Positions 19,717 through 28,316 of a DNA stretch of 40,502 nucleotides are shown piece after piece. The DNA comes from a virus. The notes beneath the pieces are model-generated. The model saw only the letters and a program-made list of their open reading frames with translations, was not told the DNA's origin and ran no database searches. The position numbers and the translations under genes are program-made. The stretch is from positions 1 through 40,502 of IMG/VR virus record IMGVR_UViG_3300036771_000028, one strand, 5' to 3'. Numbering within the stretch: the first letter of the stretch is position 1; each line of letters begins with the position of its first letter.

Positions 19717-19746
19717 GTGGGATTCAGCCGCCAATCTGAATCCCAC
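19717..19746. terminator. 11-bp intergenic hairpin
   Basis: GTGGGATTCAG (19717-19727) and CTGAATCCCAC (19736-19746) are perfect inverted copies with an 8-base loop, 17 bases after the 19700 stop. No U-run follows. It may attenuate transcription into the 19823 gene or stabilise the upstream message. Confidence 0.55.
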
Positions 19747-19822
19747 CCGGGTCGCCAAGACCACAACAAACGTAGATATATCAGCGAATTCGGACGCTGA
19801 ATCAAAAGCCAAGGGGGCCACA

Positions 19823-20380
19823 ATGAACACGGACAAGGCGAAGATTGCCAAGGCAGTCAACCGCATGAAGCTGATCGGCCGCACCATCGGGCTGGGAATC
19901 ATGGGCTACGGTCTGTGGATCAGCGCCGGACACATCACTGAGGTAGGGCACGCTTTGCAGCTCACCGACATGGAAGCCAAGACGCTATTCATCTTCGTAG
20001 ACGTGGTGGCGCTGTTCGGTAAGTTGCTCACCTCGCACTATCTGGTCGCGAAGACCCGGCGCATCGGATTTAAATTGATGGTGTCCGGTGGGGCTGCTAG
20101 CTTGCTCTGCAACGTGACCGCTGGTCTGCTGACCGGTGGACTCGGCCGGGCACTCTACGGCGTTGTGATCGTCGCAATCGTCGCTGGGATCGAGTACGCC
20201 ACCCTTAATATCAAGGGCAAGACGGTGGACGTCAACCGCACCAGCAAGCCGCAGACCGCAGCCCCGGCCGTACCCGCAGCCGCCCCGGCGCAGCGTCGCA
20301 AGTGCGCCGCCGGATGCCAGTGCGGGCGCCACAACCGCGCCGCCGCGCCCCGCAAGCTGCGCCTAGTCGCCACCCCGTAG
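19823..20380 (+). CDS. four-span membrane protein with Cys-rich tail
   Basis: This 185-residue protein has about four membrane segments: around 19-38 (IGLGIMGYGLWISAGHI), 55-75 (LFIFVDVVALFGKLL), 85-108 (MVSGGAASLLCNVTAGLLTG) and 112-130 (LYGVVIVAIVAGIEY). A Pro/Ala linker follows, then the basic cluster RRKCAAGCQCGRHNR with three Cys. The S-x2-H and Asp-containing spans resemble actinobacterial DUF2637-type membrane proteins; this match is weak. The ATG follows AAGGGGGCCACA (19811-19822). It is the last rightward gene before a strong terminator. An early membrane role such as exclusion is possible. Confidence 0.62.
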   Translation: MNTDKAKIAKAVNRMKLIGRTIGLGIMGYGLWISAGHITEVGHALQLTDMEAKTLFIFVDVVALFGKLLTSHYLVAKTRRIGFKLMVSGGAASLLCNVTAGLLTGGLGRALYGVVIVAIVAGIEYATLNIKGKTVDVNRTSKPQTAAPAVPAAAPAQRRKCAAGCQCGRHNRAAAPRKLRLVATP

Positions 20381-20387
20381 CCGCAAC

Positions 20388-20434
20388 AATTCGGCCCCCG
20401 TCACAGGGAAGTGTGACGGGGGCCGAATTCTTTT
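20388..20434 (+). terminator. Strong rho-independent terminator
   Basis: AATTCGGCCCCCGTCACA (20388-20405) pairs perfectly over 18 bp with 20412-20429 across the loop GGGAAG, and CTTTTG follows. It lies 7 bases after the 20380 stop. It is the strongest terminator in the window and closes the rightward early operon facing the end of the late operon. Confidence 0.85.
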
Positions 20435-20646
20435 GTGCGCCCCCTGCGCTGACAGGGTTGTCACCCGGAGCAGCTCCGGAGGATGCGCCCGGGGACGGCA
20501 TCCCGTGCCAGCGGAAAGGGACGTGACGGCTCCCCGCTGACGTTCGCAACCGCCCCCCGCCGACCGGGGCGTAATCCAGCCGCCCCGGGTGACACGTTGA
20601 ATCCTCGCCAACAGTGCCCGGCTGCCGCAGCCGAACCCGCTTGACG
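20435..20646. other. Gap between convergent early and late operons
   Basis: No coding frame with a start signal was seen. Small dyads are present (CCGGAG/CTCCGG at 20465-20479), along with a widely spaced pair GTCACCCGG (20460-20468) and CCGGGTGAC (20585-20593). TGACGTCA (20642-20649) spans the late-operon stop. One of these may end late transcription. No U-tract marks a clear leftward terminator. Confidence 0.4.
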
Positions 20647-21060
20647 TCACTCGATCGGGTGTGGCGGTTCCGTGTGGCCGTTGCCGCCGTTGCCGTTGCT
20701 CAGTGCTTTCAGCCGCAGATCCGCCAGCTCTGCGCGCAGCGTCCACACTTGCTCGTGCAGATCTCTGACCAGTTTGGCGCGTGCGTCTGAGATTTCCTGC
20801 TCTGCGGCCAACTGCTGGCGCACCCGATCCACTTGCCGCTCAAGATCTGCGACGATCTTGACGTAGGTTTCCTTCGCCCGCTCATAGGCTTGCGCTTCGA
20901 CGGCGGCGCGGCTGTCTTCGGCTTCCCGGCGCTCCAGCTCCTCGCGGGACTCGCGCGCGTCACGCTGTGCGGCTCTGGCACCCAGCAGCGACAGCAGCGC
21001 CACGGCGAGGGTTGCGGCGCCGGTGATGAGCGCCACGGCCACGCCACCATCGCCGCTCAT
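20647..21060 (-). CDS. membrane-anchored coiled-coil protein, holin/spanin-like
   Basis: This 137-residue protein begins MSGDGGVAVALITGAATLAV. One N-terminal membrane span (about 6-27, ending LLSLLGARAA) is followed by a long charged coiled coil (about 30-118; RDARESREELERREAEDSRA, DLERQVDRVRQQLAAEQ). The tail is Gly/Asn-rich. Its ATG overlaps the upstream stop by ATGA. The topology suits a holin-like or envelope-spanning lysis helper. It is the last gene of the late operon, two genes after the amidase. The lysis role is inferred from context. Confidence 0.65.
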   Translation of the reverse strand: MSGDGGVAVALITGAATLAVALLSLLGARAAQRDARESREELERREAEDSRAAVEAQAYERAKETYVKIVADLERQVDRVRQQLAAEQEISDARAKLVRDLHEQVWTLRAELADLRLKALSNGNGGNGHTEPPHPIE

Positions 21061-21461
21061 CGCCGATTCTCCCGCCACCCGGAGTCGACGAGCACCAACC
21101 CGGCGAACGTGAGCCACACGGCTGCGCCCATGAGGCCGCGCGGCTGCGTGCCGTTGTGCCAGCCGTCCAGGTATGCGAGTCCCCACGCGGTTTTAGTGCC
21201 TGCGGCTATGAAGAATGCGTACGGCCGGAACGGTATCCACAGTACGGCGACGGCGCATGCGAGTCCGGCCATGAGCCACACGCCAGCCCATGCGCGTAGC
21301 GGGGCCAGGTGAACCATGGGCGCGTAGACTTGCGCCGCCGTCAGCCCAAACGGCAGCGAGGATCGTAGGGTCTGATATTGGAGTACGTCGACTTCGGCGA
21401 GGAATGCCAGCGTGGCCCCGCGCCGGCCGATGTGATAGAGCAGCGGTCGAACGTTGATCAT
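21057..21461 (-). CDS. multi-span membrane protein, holin candidate
   Basis: This 134-residue protein begins MINVRPLLYHIGRRGATLAF. It has three or four hydrophobic segments: APLRAWAGVWLMAGLACAVAVL, PYAFFIAAGTKTAWGLAYL and GLMGAAVWLTFAGLVLVDSG, plus a weaker one near the N-terminus. It lies directly after the endolysin and is coupled to the 20647 gene. Phage holins in this position are typically small multi-span proteins. No specific holin family was recognised. The ATG at 21461 was preferred over 21494 because the latter would sit inside the hairpin 21472-21509. Confidence 0.62.
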   Translation of the reverse strand: MINVRPLLYHIGRRGATLAFLAEVDVLQYQTLRSSLPFGLTAAQVYAPMVHLAPLRAWAGVWLMAGLACAVAVLWIPFRPYAFFIAAGTKTAWGLAYLDGWHNGTQPRGLMGAAVWLTFAGLVLVDSGWRENRR

Positions 21462-21471
21462 AAAACGATGC

Positions 21472-21509
21472 TGCGCCGCCCCGCACAATGTCACATGCGG
21501 AACGGCGCA
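21472..21509. terminator. Hairpin between endolysin and holin candidates
   Basis: TGCGCCG (21472-21478) pairs with CGGCGCA (21503-21509). Within it CCGCA (21481-21485) pairs with TGCGG (21496-21500) around a 10-base loop. It sits in the 64-base gap between the amidase stop and the next start. It may reduce read-through or translation into the membrane genes and so time lysis. That is inference. Confidence 0.5.
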
Positions 21510-21525
21510 GGGTTCACTCGTTTGA

Positions 21526-22347
21526 CTACGCCCCGGCTGCCAGGAACGCCAGCAGACGCGCGTGTAGATCCTTCGCCAGCCCGGTCAGAACGTCACTGGC
21601 GGCTTGCAGCTCCGTTGCCGTGGTCGTCATGTCCGGCAGCGTACCCAGCGCCGTAGAGATGCTCTGAACCCCTTGGGCGACGGCGGCAATGCCCTGCTGC
21701 ACGGTGGCAATCAAAGATTTGACGTCCGGGCTGAAATGGTTGGCCGTGTAGTCGGTGCGCACCAAAAGCACGTTGAGCACATCGGCCACACTGTGCCCTT
21801 GCAGCGGGCCACCGGGCATCGTTTCGGTCAGCATGATGTCTCCCAATTCTGCGGCGCGCGTCAGGATCTGCTGACGTTGCGCAATGATGGCCGGACCGGG
21901 ACAGTCAGCGTGCCCCCAATCGTCAGCGAACCCGTGGTGTGAACCCATGGAGTGATAGCCCAAACCCCGCCCAGATGGCGTATCAGCCAGTTGCAGCGGC
22001 CACCCGTACTCGCGCACACCCCGGGCGTAAATGATGGCGTTAGCTTCGATTTGAGCCGCCGTGAGTGGCGCTGGGATGCTGCCTTCATTCTCAATGCTCA
22101 GCCAATGACCGTTCCCGGCCGCTTGCGTCCACGCGGTCACATCAGTGTCAACCATCTGCCCAATGTGGCCAGTCTTCGACACGATAAAATGCGACGATAC
22201 TTCGGCCGCCGGGTTGCGTTGCCATGCCACAGTGCCGACATAACTGCCCTGCGCAATATGCACGACCAGGCCGCGATGTTCAACCATGGGGCCAGCCTGA
22301 TTGACCGTTGGTCCGACCCATTCCGCGATGTCAGTCCAGCGTGCCAT
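21526..22347 (-). CDS. Endolysin, N-acetylmuramoyl-L-alanine amidase
   Basis: This 273-residue lysin is predicted to cut the amide bond between N-acetylmuramic acid and the stem peptide. The amidase_2/PGRP zinc domain spans about 10-165. LVVHIAQG gives zinc ligand His30. SHFIVSKTGHIGQMV is the usual core. WLSIENEG gives Glu86. YHSMG (His132) and WGHADCPG (His147, Cys149) complete the site. The last 80 residues form helices with Ala/Thr/Leu repeats (GIAAVAQGVQSISTALG) and may bind the wall or oligomerise. No signal peptide is present, so export needs a holin; candidates follow directly. The amidase call is firm. Confidence 0.9.
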   Translation of the reverse strand: MARWTDIAEWVGPTVNQAGPMVEHRGLVVHIAQGSYVGTVAWQRNPAAEVSSHFIVSKTGHIGQMVDTDVTAWTQAAGNGHWLSIENEGSIPAPLTAAQIEANAIIYARGVREYGWPLQLADTPSGRGLGYHSMGSHHGFADDWGHADCPGPAIIAQRQQILTRAAELGDIMLTETMPGGPLQGHSVADVLNVLLVRTDYTANHFSPDVKSLIATVQQGIAAVAQGVQSISTALGTLPDMTTTATELQAASDVLTGLAKDLHARLLAFLAAGA

Positions 22348-22868
22348 TAGTGCGGAGTCAGCTTCAAATAGGAACCGGCGTAAATGGTGAGTCCGGCTGC
22401 ATTGCTGCTATTCTGGCACCATTGGAATTGGAGCGTTCCCGTGGTGGCACCCATCACGAGGGTGCCTTTGATCATCGAGAAGATGTTACTTCCCGAGCCG
22501 AAACTGATGGTCAGCGTTGGCGTGGAAGTGTCGCCCGCGCCGGCCGCATACTGCCCGGTGCTGTTCGTTAGTCCGGCGCCCAGACTGGTATCGGGGCCCA
22601 GCGCACCAATGGAAAGCGTCGCATTCGCGGGGAATGTGAATGCCGCATTCATGTCAATGATGCTGCCGGCCACGAAATGGTAGATGCACAGCTCTAGGTC
22701 ATAGGTGGTGCTGACCGCAGGCGACAGAAACAGTTGATCATCGTTCTGCAAAACGGCGGAACTGGTAACGGTCTCGTTGGCCGTTTTCAGCGCCCACAAC
22801 GGGGTTACTGCGGCAAGCGCACTATTCAGCAAATCGGCGGTCACCGTCTGCCCGGCATTAAAGGTCAC
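22347..22868 (-). CDS. putative tail tip / fibre protein
   Basis: This 173-residue protein starts at GTG 22868, one base after the upstream TGA; a TTG at 22883 is an alternative. It begins VTFNAGQTVTADLLNSAL. That phrase, describing the placement of objects in a lattice, is typical of small actinophage tail-appendage proteins. The remainder is beta-rich (STTYDLELCIYHFVAGS, ATTGTLQFQWCQNSSN). It lies between the large minor tail protein and the lysin, where receptor-contact proteins often sit. No enzymatic motif was seen. Role is inferred. Confidence 0.65.
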   Translation of the reverse strand: MTFNAGQTVTADLLNSALAAVTPLWALKTANETVTSSAVLQNDDQLFLSPAVSTTYDLELCIYHFVAGSIIDMNAAFTFPANATLSIGALGPDTSLGAGLTNSTGQYAAGAGDTSTPTLTISFGSGSNIFSMIKGTLVMGATTGTLQFQWCQNSSNAAGLTIYAGSYLKLTPH

Positions 22869-22869
22869 G

Positions 22870-25134
22870 TCAGAGCCCCACAATCATTTTGTGCCACAAG
22901 GCAACATCGGTGCCGGTGGCATGCGTCGCGCTGTAGCCATTCACGGACGCCACAGAAACCGTGAATGTCTGCGGGTTACTGCCGCTACAGCCAGACACGG
23001 TGACGCGCTGACCACCCACGTTCAAGTCAAACGGGTATTGCGTGCTGTCCGTGGTCCACTCGACCGCGCCACTCGCGAAGTCAGTTGTGACAACGGTGAA
23101 ACTGCCGCTAGCCCCATCCCACTGTGCCGCGAGTGTGCTACCCGATGTGTCAGCTTTACCAAGCACGCTGTCATCGAACACACCCACCACATCAGGCATC
23201 GCCGGAGTGGTGTTAATCGTCGCGGTCCAAATGAACGGGTCGACCTGTTCGGAGCGGCCTTCAATGAACACGTCAATGGTGGTGGGCGAGACTTGCGCCG
23301 GAGGGTTGACGATCTGGACTCGCGACCCGTACGGCAACGCAGACCATGCGCTGATCAGATCAGGGGTGGCGGCGAAATTCAGCGCGACAGCGGGCCACCG
23401 GTCATCGTCTGTCGTACCAACGTGCACGCGCCAGCCTGCCTCGTCAGGCAGTTGACTATCCGCATACACGTTGAGCGTGGCCCCGTTGCCGTACACGCCC
23501 ACCGTGTCGCTGCCCAGCGGTCCCGAGGTTTGCTCTATGGTGCTGGTGGCGCCGCCGGAACGGTCGGCCGTGTACCGGTTCAGAATGCGTTGATCGTCGT
23601 CAGTTGGTTCCGGCTCAACGGCCACATCGCCCGCGTCGAAGTCGAGCGTCAACCCCACCGGTGCGTTGTAGCGTTCCGCGCGCGACTGATATGCCAGCCC
23701 GAAGTGCCGCTCATACAGAACGCCCATGTCGACGGTTTCGGCGTCGCGCATCGCGTCCAATGCGGTAGCTGTCGGCTGCGGGCCAAGCGCCACAGATGTT
23801 GACGCCACAGACGAATAGATGATGGCTTCCTCGGTGCACAGTCGGGCGATGCGTACGTGTGCCCGTTCGCCCACATAGCCGAATCCGGCAGCCCCAATGT
23901 CGGATACGGAGCTGTCATCGTGTACTGCCATCTGACCCATGCCAACGACAACGCCCGTGTTATCGACGGTCACCGAATCGAGGGTTCCGGCCAGCCCGTA
24001 CATGCCCTTGACTGTGATGGGCAGTGTCAGCGCCCCGGCAAACGTGTCCGAATCGGCGAGCACACCGTCAATCCACAACTCTGCGGTATTGGCATTCAGC
24101 GCAGTGTGCGTCATGCGAAGCTGTACCGTGTGCGGTTCACCATCGAACGGGTTGACGCCGCTGGCAACCGAGTCAAGCGCCACGGGCGCATCAATGCTGA
24201 ATCCGCGCGTTGCGGTGAAAGCGCCACCCGTGTATCCGGCGTAGGCGAGGATGTTGGTAATGGCGCCCAGTGATGTTGCGGTCCGGGCTAGCTGTATCTG
24301 CACCGGGTGCGGGGTAGAACCCATGTGTCCGCGCATGACAAACGACACGGAGTAAAAGGACGTGACAGGCGATGTGCCGTTGGCAACAATGGTGCCCGAG
24401 TACTTGCTGCCCGCATCGATTGAGAATTGCGCCAACGGTCCGGTACCGGCTGCGGCTGTTTCGGCCGCTGGCGTCACCGCACTCCACGGCATGGACTGGC
24501 CGCCGGGCAGCGTGGATGCGGCCGCTAGTGTGGCGTCTGCTCCGTCATCCATCGCCCAGTACGCCACCGGCACCGGACCGGCCGCCGACAGCATCGTGCG
24601 CGTGAGTGGTGGCAGGGACACGCCAGCCTGATTGATGCGCCGCAACACGCCAGCACACACAATCGGCACCGTTGAATCGTTGCCGGATCGGTCCCAGCGG
24701 ACCGGCCATTCATTGACAAACATTTCGCACAGCGTGTACGCGCCGGCGCCAGCGTCGACCAGAATCCAAATAGGCGTGTTGAAGGTCAGCAGCCCGAAGT
24801 ATGGTGATGTGGGATTGCGGCGCGCGAATCGACCGTCACGGTTGTCCAGCGTGAGGGAAGCACTGCCCGGGTTGACTTGTGATGCTTCGTCAGCTCTGCC
24901 CGTGGTGACGTCAATTCCCGTGTCGATGCGCACGTACGCTGTTACGTCAACCCAGGGCCACGTTTCCGGCGCATCGAGCACCGCGCCGGGGGCGATGAGC
25001 ACAGTTGTGCGCAGATTGGTGGCCGGGAATGTGTTCGGCGATAAGCCACCCGGCAGCAGCGCAAAGGGGGCTAGACCAGGTCGACGCTTCCGAATTCGTG
25101 GGTCATCCCACACGGCCGGACACGGATGCCGCAT
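22870..25134 (-). CDS. Large minor tail protein with LamG-like insert
   Basis: This 754-residue protein is probably a baseplate hub or distal tail component. Residues 55-190 read VDVTAYVRIDTGIDVTTGRA and SASLTLDNRDGRFARRNP, a hallmark of actinophage minor tail proteins that follow the tape measure. Residues 200-400 form a concanavalin/LamG-like sugar-binding sandwich (VPVAYWAMDDGADATL, VQLRMTHTALNANTAELWID). The C-terminal part (400-754) has a hub-like domain (GFGYVGERAHVRIARL) and beta domains. Position after the tape measure and one short gene fits. Receptor or wall glycan contact through the LamG-like part is inference. Confidence 0.82.
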   Translation of the reverse strand: MRHPCPAVWDDPRIRKRRPGLAPFALLPGGLSPNTFPATNLRTTVLIAPGAVLDAPETWPWVDVTAYVRIDTGIDVTTGRADEASQVNPGSASLTLDNRDGRFARRNPTSPYFGLLTFNTPIWILVDAGAGAYTLCEMFVNEWPVRWDRSGNDSTVPIVCAGVLRRINQAGVSLPPLTRTMLSAAGPVPVAYWAMDDGADATLAAASTLPGGQSMPWSAVTPAAETAAAGTGPLAQFSIDAGSKYSGTIVANGTSPVTSFYSVSFVMRGHMGSTPHPVQIQLARTATSLGAITNILAYAGYTGGAFTATRGFSIDAPVALDSVASGVNPFDGEPHTVQLRMTHTALNANTAELWIDGVLADSDTFAGALTLPITVKGMYGLAGTLDSVTVDNTGVVVGMGQMAVHDDSSVSDIGAAGFGYVGERAHVRIARLCTEEAIIYSSVASTSVALGPQPTATALDAMRDAETVDMGVLYERHFGLAYQSRAERYNAPVGLTLDFDAGDVAVEPEPTDDDQRILNRYTADRSGGATSTIEQTSGPLGSDTVGVYGNGATLNVYADSQLPDEAGWRVHVGTTDDDRWPAVALNFAATPDLISAWSALPYGSRVQIVNPPAQVSPTTIDVFIEGRSEQVDPFIWTATINTTPAMPDVVGVFDDSVLGKADTSGSTLAAQWDGASGSFTVVTTDFASGAVEWTTDSTQYPFDLNVGGQRVTVSGCSGSNPQTFTVSVASVNGYSATHATGTDVALWHKMIVGL

Positions 25135-25137
25135 TGG

Positions 25138-25641
25138 CTATTCGTCCCATACAATCCAGCACGTCATGCTGACCGCAGATGCGAACGTGACGCGCACGCG
25201 GACAAACTTCGACACGGCCACGATGGGGCGCTCGTCATAGACGAATTGGTAGGCGTAGCTGAGATCTTCGCCACCGGCAGTCGCCGGAATGTTGCGGCCA
25301 TCAAATGTGCGCGTAGCCGTGGTCGAACCTTCGGCCGATGCCGTGTAGCCGGTGGCCGCTGTTCCCAGCGTCAGCAGCGACGCCGGTGCGTTAGGGTCCA
25401 GGGGCTGAACCCCGGCCGCCACATGTGCCGTGACAGTCGCGGCAACGTCTGTCTGTATCAGCTCCACTTGCCCGATGCCACCCGGAACAGCGTCCAGCGA
25501 ATAGCCCCATGAGATGATCTGGAGCTGTCGCGTGGATGGTGTGGCCAGTTGCAGCATGGTCTTAATGGCCGTGCCCGTGGTCACCTTCGGCTGCGCCGCA
25601 GTGGTCGGCATCGCTCCGTTGTACGCCTTATACCTGTGCAT
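25138..25641 (-). CDS. minor tail protein
   Basis: This 167-residue protein begins MHRYKAYNGAMPTTAAQ. The phrase GTAIKTMLQLATPSTRQLQIISWG, followed by GGIGQVELIQTDVAATVTAH, marks a common actinophage tail protein encoded directly after the tape measure. The rest is beta-rich, ending in VRVRVTFASAVSMTCWIVWDE. The ATG at 25641 is 5 bp past the tape-measure stop; the longer reading from 25698 would overlap it. It probably belongs to the tail tip. No enzymatic function is suggested. Confidence 0.72.
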   Translation of the reverse strand: MHRYKAYNGAMPTTAAQPKVTTGTAIKTMLQLATPSTRQLQIISWGYSLDAVPGGIGQVELIQTDVAATVTAHVAAGVQPLDPNAPASLLTLGTAATGYTASAEGSTTATRTFDGRNIPATAGGEDLSYAYQFVYDERPIVAVSKFVRVRVTFASAVSMTCWIVWDE

Positions 25642-25646
25642 TGTGC

Positions 25647-28313
25647 TTAACTCCCAAACGCTGTTTGAACATCTCCGCCACCATCCACGCGGACCCATTT
25701 ACGGAGCAGTTTCTTTAGCTCGCCATCGCCCCCGCGCACGTCGATGACAAGTCGCATCGTTTGCGCGCTGCCTCGGCTACCCAGTGGCCGAATTTCTTCA
25801 TCCCGGCCGCCTTCACCCACCAGCACCAGCCGGCCGCCCGGAGTTGCCGGCACAACGCCACCGGCCGCCAATTGGGGTATGTTGCCGATGTGTGGAAAGT
25901 TGACGCCAGGAATCTTGTTCGCCTTGTCGATGAAGTCGCGATTAACAAAGCCGATGGCCGAGTTGATTAAGCCGATGACAATGTTTATGTCACCCTTGAC
26001 GGCATCCACGATGATGTGAAAACCGCGCGCCGCATTGCTGCCAAGCCCTTTGAACAGGGCAATAGCGCCATCGGCCAGCCCTTTGATTCCGGCGAGTACC
26101 CGATGCCAGGGCCCTTCCAGTTTCGCGACGAAACCTTCAACCAAGCCCAGCACGATATGGAATCCGGCTAGCCACACGTGGTACCAATGGTTGATAAAGC
26201 CGCCGACCCAGACGATGATGCCCCAAATGAAGTGGCCGAATGCGAGCGTTTTACTTGCCAGCCAATCCCAAATGGCGATGACGCGGTTACCGACCCACAG
26301 TATCGCGGCGGCTAGCGGCAGTACGACGCGAGTGCGCACCCACACGACTAGCCATGTGAATATGCCGGCCAGCCATGTGATTGCGGCTCCGATGGCGTGG
26401 AATATGGGCAGCACTACAGCGTGATAGAAAACTAGTATGCCGGCTTCCCACGCGTGCAGTCCGGCCATGAAGATGGTCCAGAATGGCCGAATGGCTTGCA
26501 CGATCAGCCACTTGAACAGGTTCACGAATGACACAACAATGCGGCTCACAATGCCGATGAACCGCATTGCCACGCTAATGATGCGAGTGATCACGGCCGT
26601 GATGACATTCTGTACGGCCATAAATGCGCCATACACCACGTGCCACAGACCAACGAAGAATCCGGCGAATGGTCCCGCGAACCATGAGCCGATGGCTTTC
26701 AGGAAGCCCCACACGTGCTGCCAGCCGGACACGAAGAAATGCGCGAACGGGCCGCCGAACCATGCGCCAATGGTTTTGAAGAAACCCCAAATGACACGCC
26801 ACTGATACACGAATGCTCCGGCGAATGGTCCAGCAAACCACGCGCCGATTGCCTTCAGCACACCCCAAATGTCGTGCCACGCTGCGATAAAGAATTTGCG
26901 GAATGCGGCGCTATGAGTCCACAAATAGTAGATGCCTACGGCGAGTGCGGCTACCGCTAAAACGATCAGCCCAACGGGGCTCAGATCCATAACCGCAGTC
27001 AGCAACTCCTGTAGCGCAATCCAAATCTTCATGGGCGCGGCAATGGCCATGACCGTAGCTTTGTAAAGCACAAACGCGCTCACCACGATCAGCGCCGCAA
27101 TGCCGATCGTCTTCATGAGCCCTTGATGTTTTGACATCCAGGGAATGCTGGCCGAGAACGCGTCGACCAGCTTTGTCACATAGGGCAGCAGCAGCGTTCC
27201 TAGCCGGATGCCGAGTGCCTCAACGGTGCCATTCGCTTGCGCCAAGTGCTGGTTGAAATTCTTCTGTACCAGCGCCCAGCCTTCAATGTTCTTGCCGCCA
27301 GACTTGACCTTCTCATTGATGACATTGGTGTTGGCGACAAACGTTTTCATGTTGCCGCCGGTCAGCTCCAATGCGGCTTGCATCGACTTGGTTCCGCCGA
27401 CCATCGTCGCCAAAGCGCCCACATACGTTTGCTGGGCCGGCGGAATATCGGCAAGCACTTTTTGAAACGCTGTCGTGTTCTTGGCAGCGTCTTTCAGATG
27501 CTGGATAAGTACTGTGCCGGCTGGCCCCATGTGTTTGGTGACCGCGTCAGTAATGAGATTCAGGGTGGCGGCTAGCCCCCTGTGGCCGAGCGATTGACCC
27601 ACCTGCACGGACGTCAAACCTAGGTCTTTCATTTCGCGCGCCGCTTTGCCGGACGGGTTGCTGAGCTGACCAATGGTCTGTTTGAGATATGTTGCCGCAC
27701 TGGCAGCGTCGGTGCCCTGGCTGGTCATGGTGGCCATGGCGCCCAGGACTTCGTTAAGCCCCACGTGTGCGGCCGCCGCAATCGGCGCCACCGTCGACAA
27801 TGAGCTAGCCAACGCTTCTAGATTCGTCTTGCCTTGCCCTTCCGCAGCGATGAGCGCATTGGTGGCGGCCGCCGCACCCTGCGCGCCCATGTGATACGCG
27901 TTCAGCGCAGTTGTCACCGCATCGGCAACGGTGGCCATATCCGCGTTGCCGACCTTGGCACCCTCGGCGGAAATCTCCAGCACCTTCAACGCGTCGGACG
28001 CGTGGAATCCGGCCGACTCAATGAGGTACAGACCTTTACTCAAATCCCCGGTGGACTCGCCAACTTTGCCGGCAAGATTCAACACACCATTGCTGACAAG
28101 CCCCATGTTCTTTTGCGCTTCACCGGCGCCGGTGACAATGCGGGTCATGCCCTGCTGAAAATCGGCGCCCATCGTGATTGCTTTGGCGCCCACGAAAAGC
28201 GCAGCCCCGCCAAGCCCCAGCGCCATTTTGCCGAAAGCGCCGCTAACCCCTTTGACGACATGGGTAATCCCATCCCGTGCCAAGAGGTTAAACAGCAGTG
28301 ACGTTTCGGCCAT
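25647..28313 (-). CDS. Tape measure protein with internal 26-residue repeats
   Basis: This 888-residue protein sets tail length and threads the tail tube. The N-terminal 350 residues match the TP901-like tape-measure domain (GADFQQGMTRIVTGAGE, VADAVTTALNAYHMGAQGA, GLNEVLGAMATMTSQGTDA). Hydrophobic, Ala/Trp-rich spans follow (IGIAALIVVSAFVLYKA, SPVGLIVLAVAALAVGIYY). From residue 474 three 26-residue repeats occur in tandem plus a partial fourth, each built on FFxxxWxxxWGxxKxIGxWF and GPFA. More Trp-rich hydrophobic segments run to about 780. A Gly-rich C-terminus ends RLVLVGEGGRDEEI. The largest gene lies after the frameshift chaperones, as expected. Confidence 0.93.
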   Translation of the reverse strand: MAETSLLFNLLARDGITHVVKGVSGAFGKMALGLGGAALFVGAKAITMGADFQQGMTRIVTGAGEAQKNMGLVSNGVLNLAGKVGESTGDLSKGLYLIESAGFHASDALKVLEISAEGAKVGNADMATVADAVTTALNAYHMGAQGAAAATNALIAAEGQGKTNLEALASSLSTVAPIAAAAHVGLNEVLGAMATMTSQGTDAASAATYLKQTIGQLSNPSGKAAREMKDLGLTSVQVGQSLGHRGLAATLNLITDAVTKHMGPAGTVLIQHLKDAAKNTTAFQKVLADIPPAQQTYVGALATMVGGTKSMQAALELTGGNMKTFVANTNVINEKVKSGGKNIEGWALVQKNFNQHLAQANGTVEALGIRLGTLLLPYVTKLVDAFSASIPWMSKHQGLMKTIGIAALIVVSAFVLYKATVMAIAAPMKIWIALQELLTAVMDLSPVGLIVLAVAALAVGIYYLWTHSAAFRKFFIAAWHDIWGVLKAIGAWFAGPFAGAFVYQWRVIWGFFKTIGAWFGGPFAHFFVSGWQHVWGFLKAIGSWFAGPFAGFFVGLWHVVYGAFMAVQNVITAVITRIISVAMRFIGIVSRIVVSFVNLFKWLIVQAIRPFWTIFMAGLHAWEAGILVFYHAVVLPIFHAIGAAITWLAGIFTWLVVWVRTRVVLPLAAAILWVGNRVIAIWDWLASKTLAFGHFIWGIIVWVGGFINHWYHVWLAGFHIVLGLVEGFVAKLEGPWHRVLAGIKGLADGAIALFKGLGSNAARGFHIIVDAVKGDINIVIGLINSAIGFVNRDFIDKANKIPGVNFPHIGNIPQLAAGGVVPATPGGRLVLVGEGGRDEEIRPLGSRGSAQTMRLVIDVRGGDGELKKLLRKWVRVDGGGDVQTAFGS
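26661..26894 (-). repeat. Three 78-bp tandem repeats inside the tape measure gene
   Basis: Codons 474-551 encode three consecutive 26-residue units with ends WFAGPFAG, WFGGPFAH and WFAGPFAG. A partial fourth unit (FFVGLWHVVYGAF) follows from 26660. DNA similarity between units is clear but imperfect. Repeat number would change the length of the tape measure and thus of the tail. Confidence 0.75.
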
Positions 28314-28316
28314 GCG

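Noticed and set aside
22777-23802. Rightward 341-codon frame
   Set aside because: It is antisense to the large minor tail gene, whose domains and codon pattern are clear.
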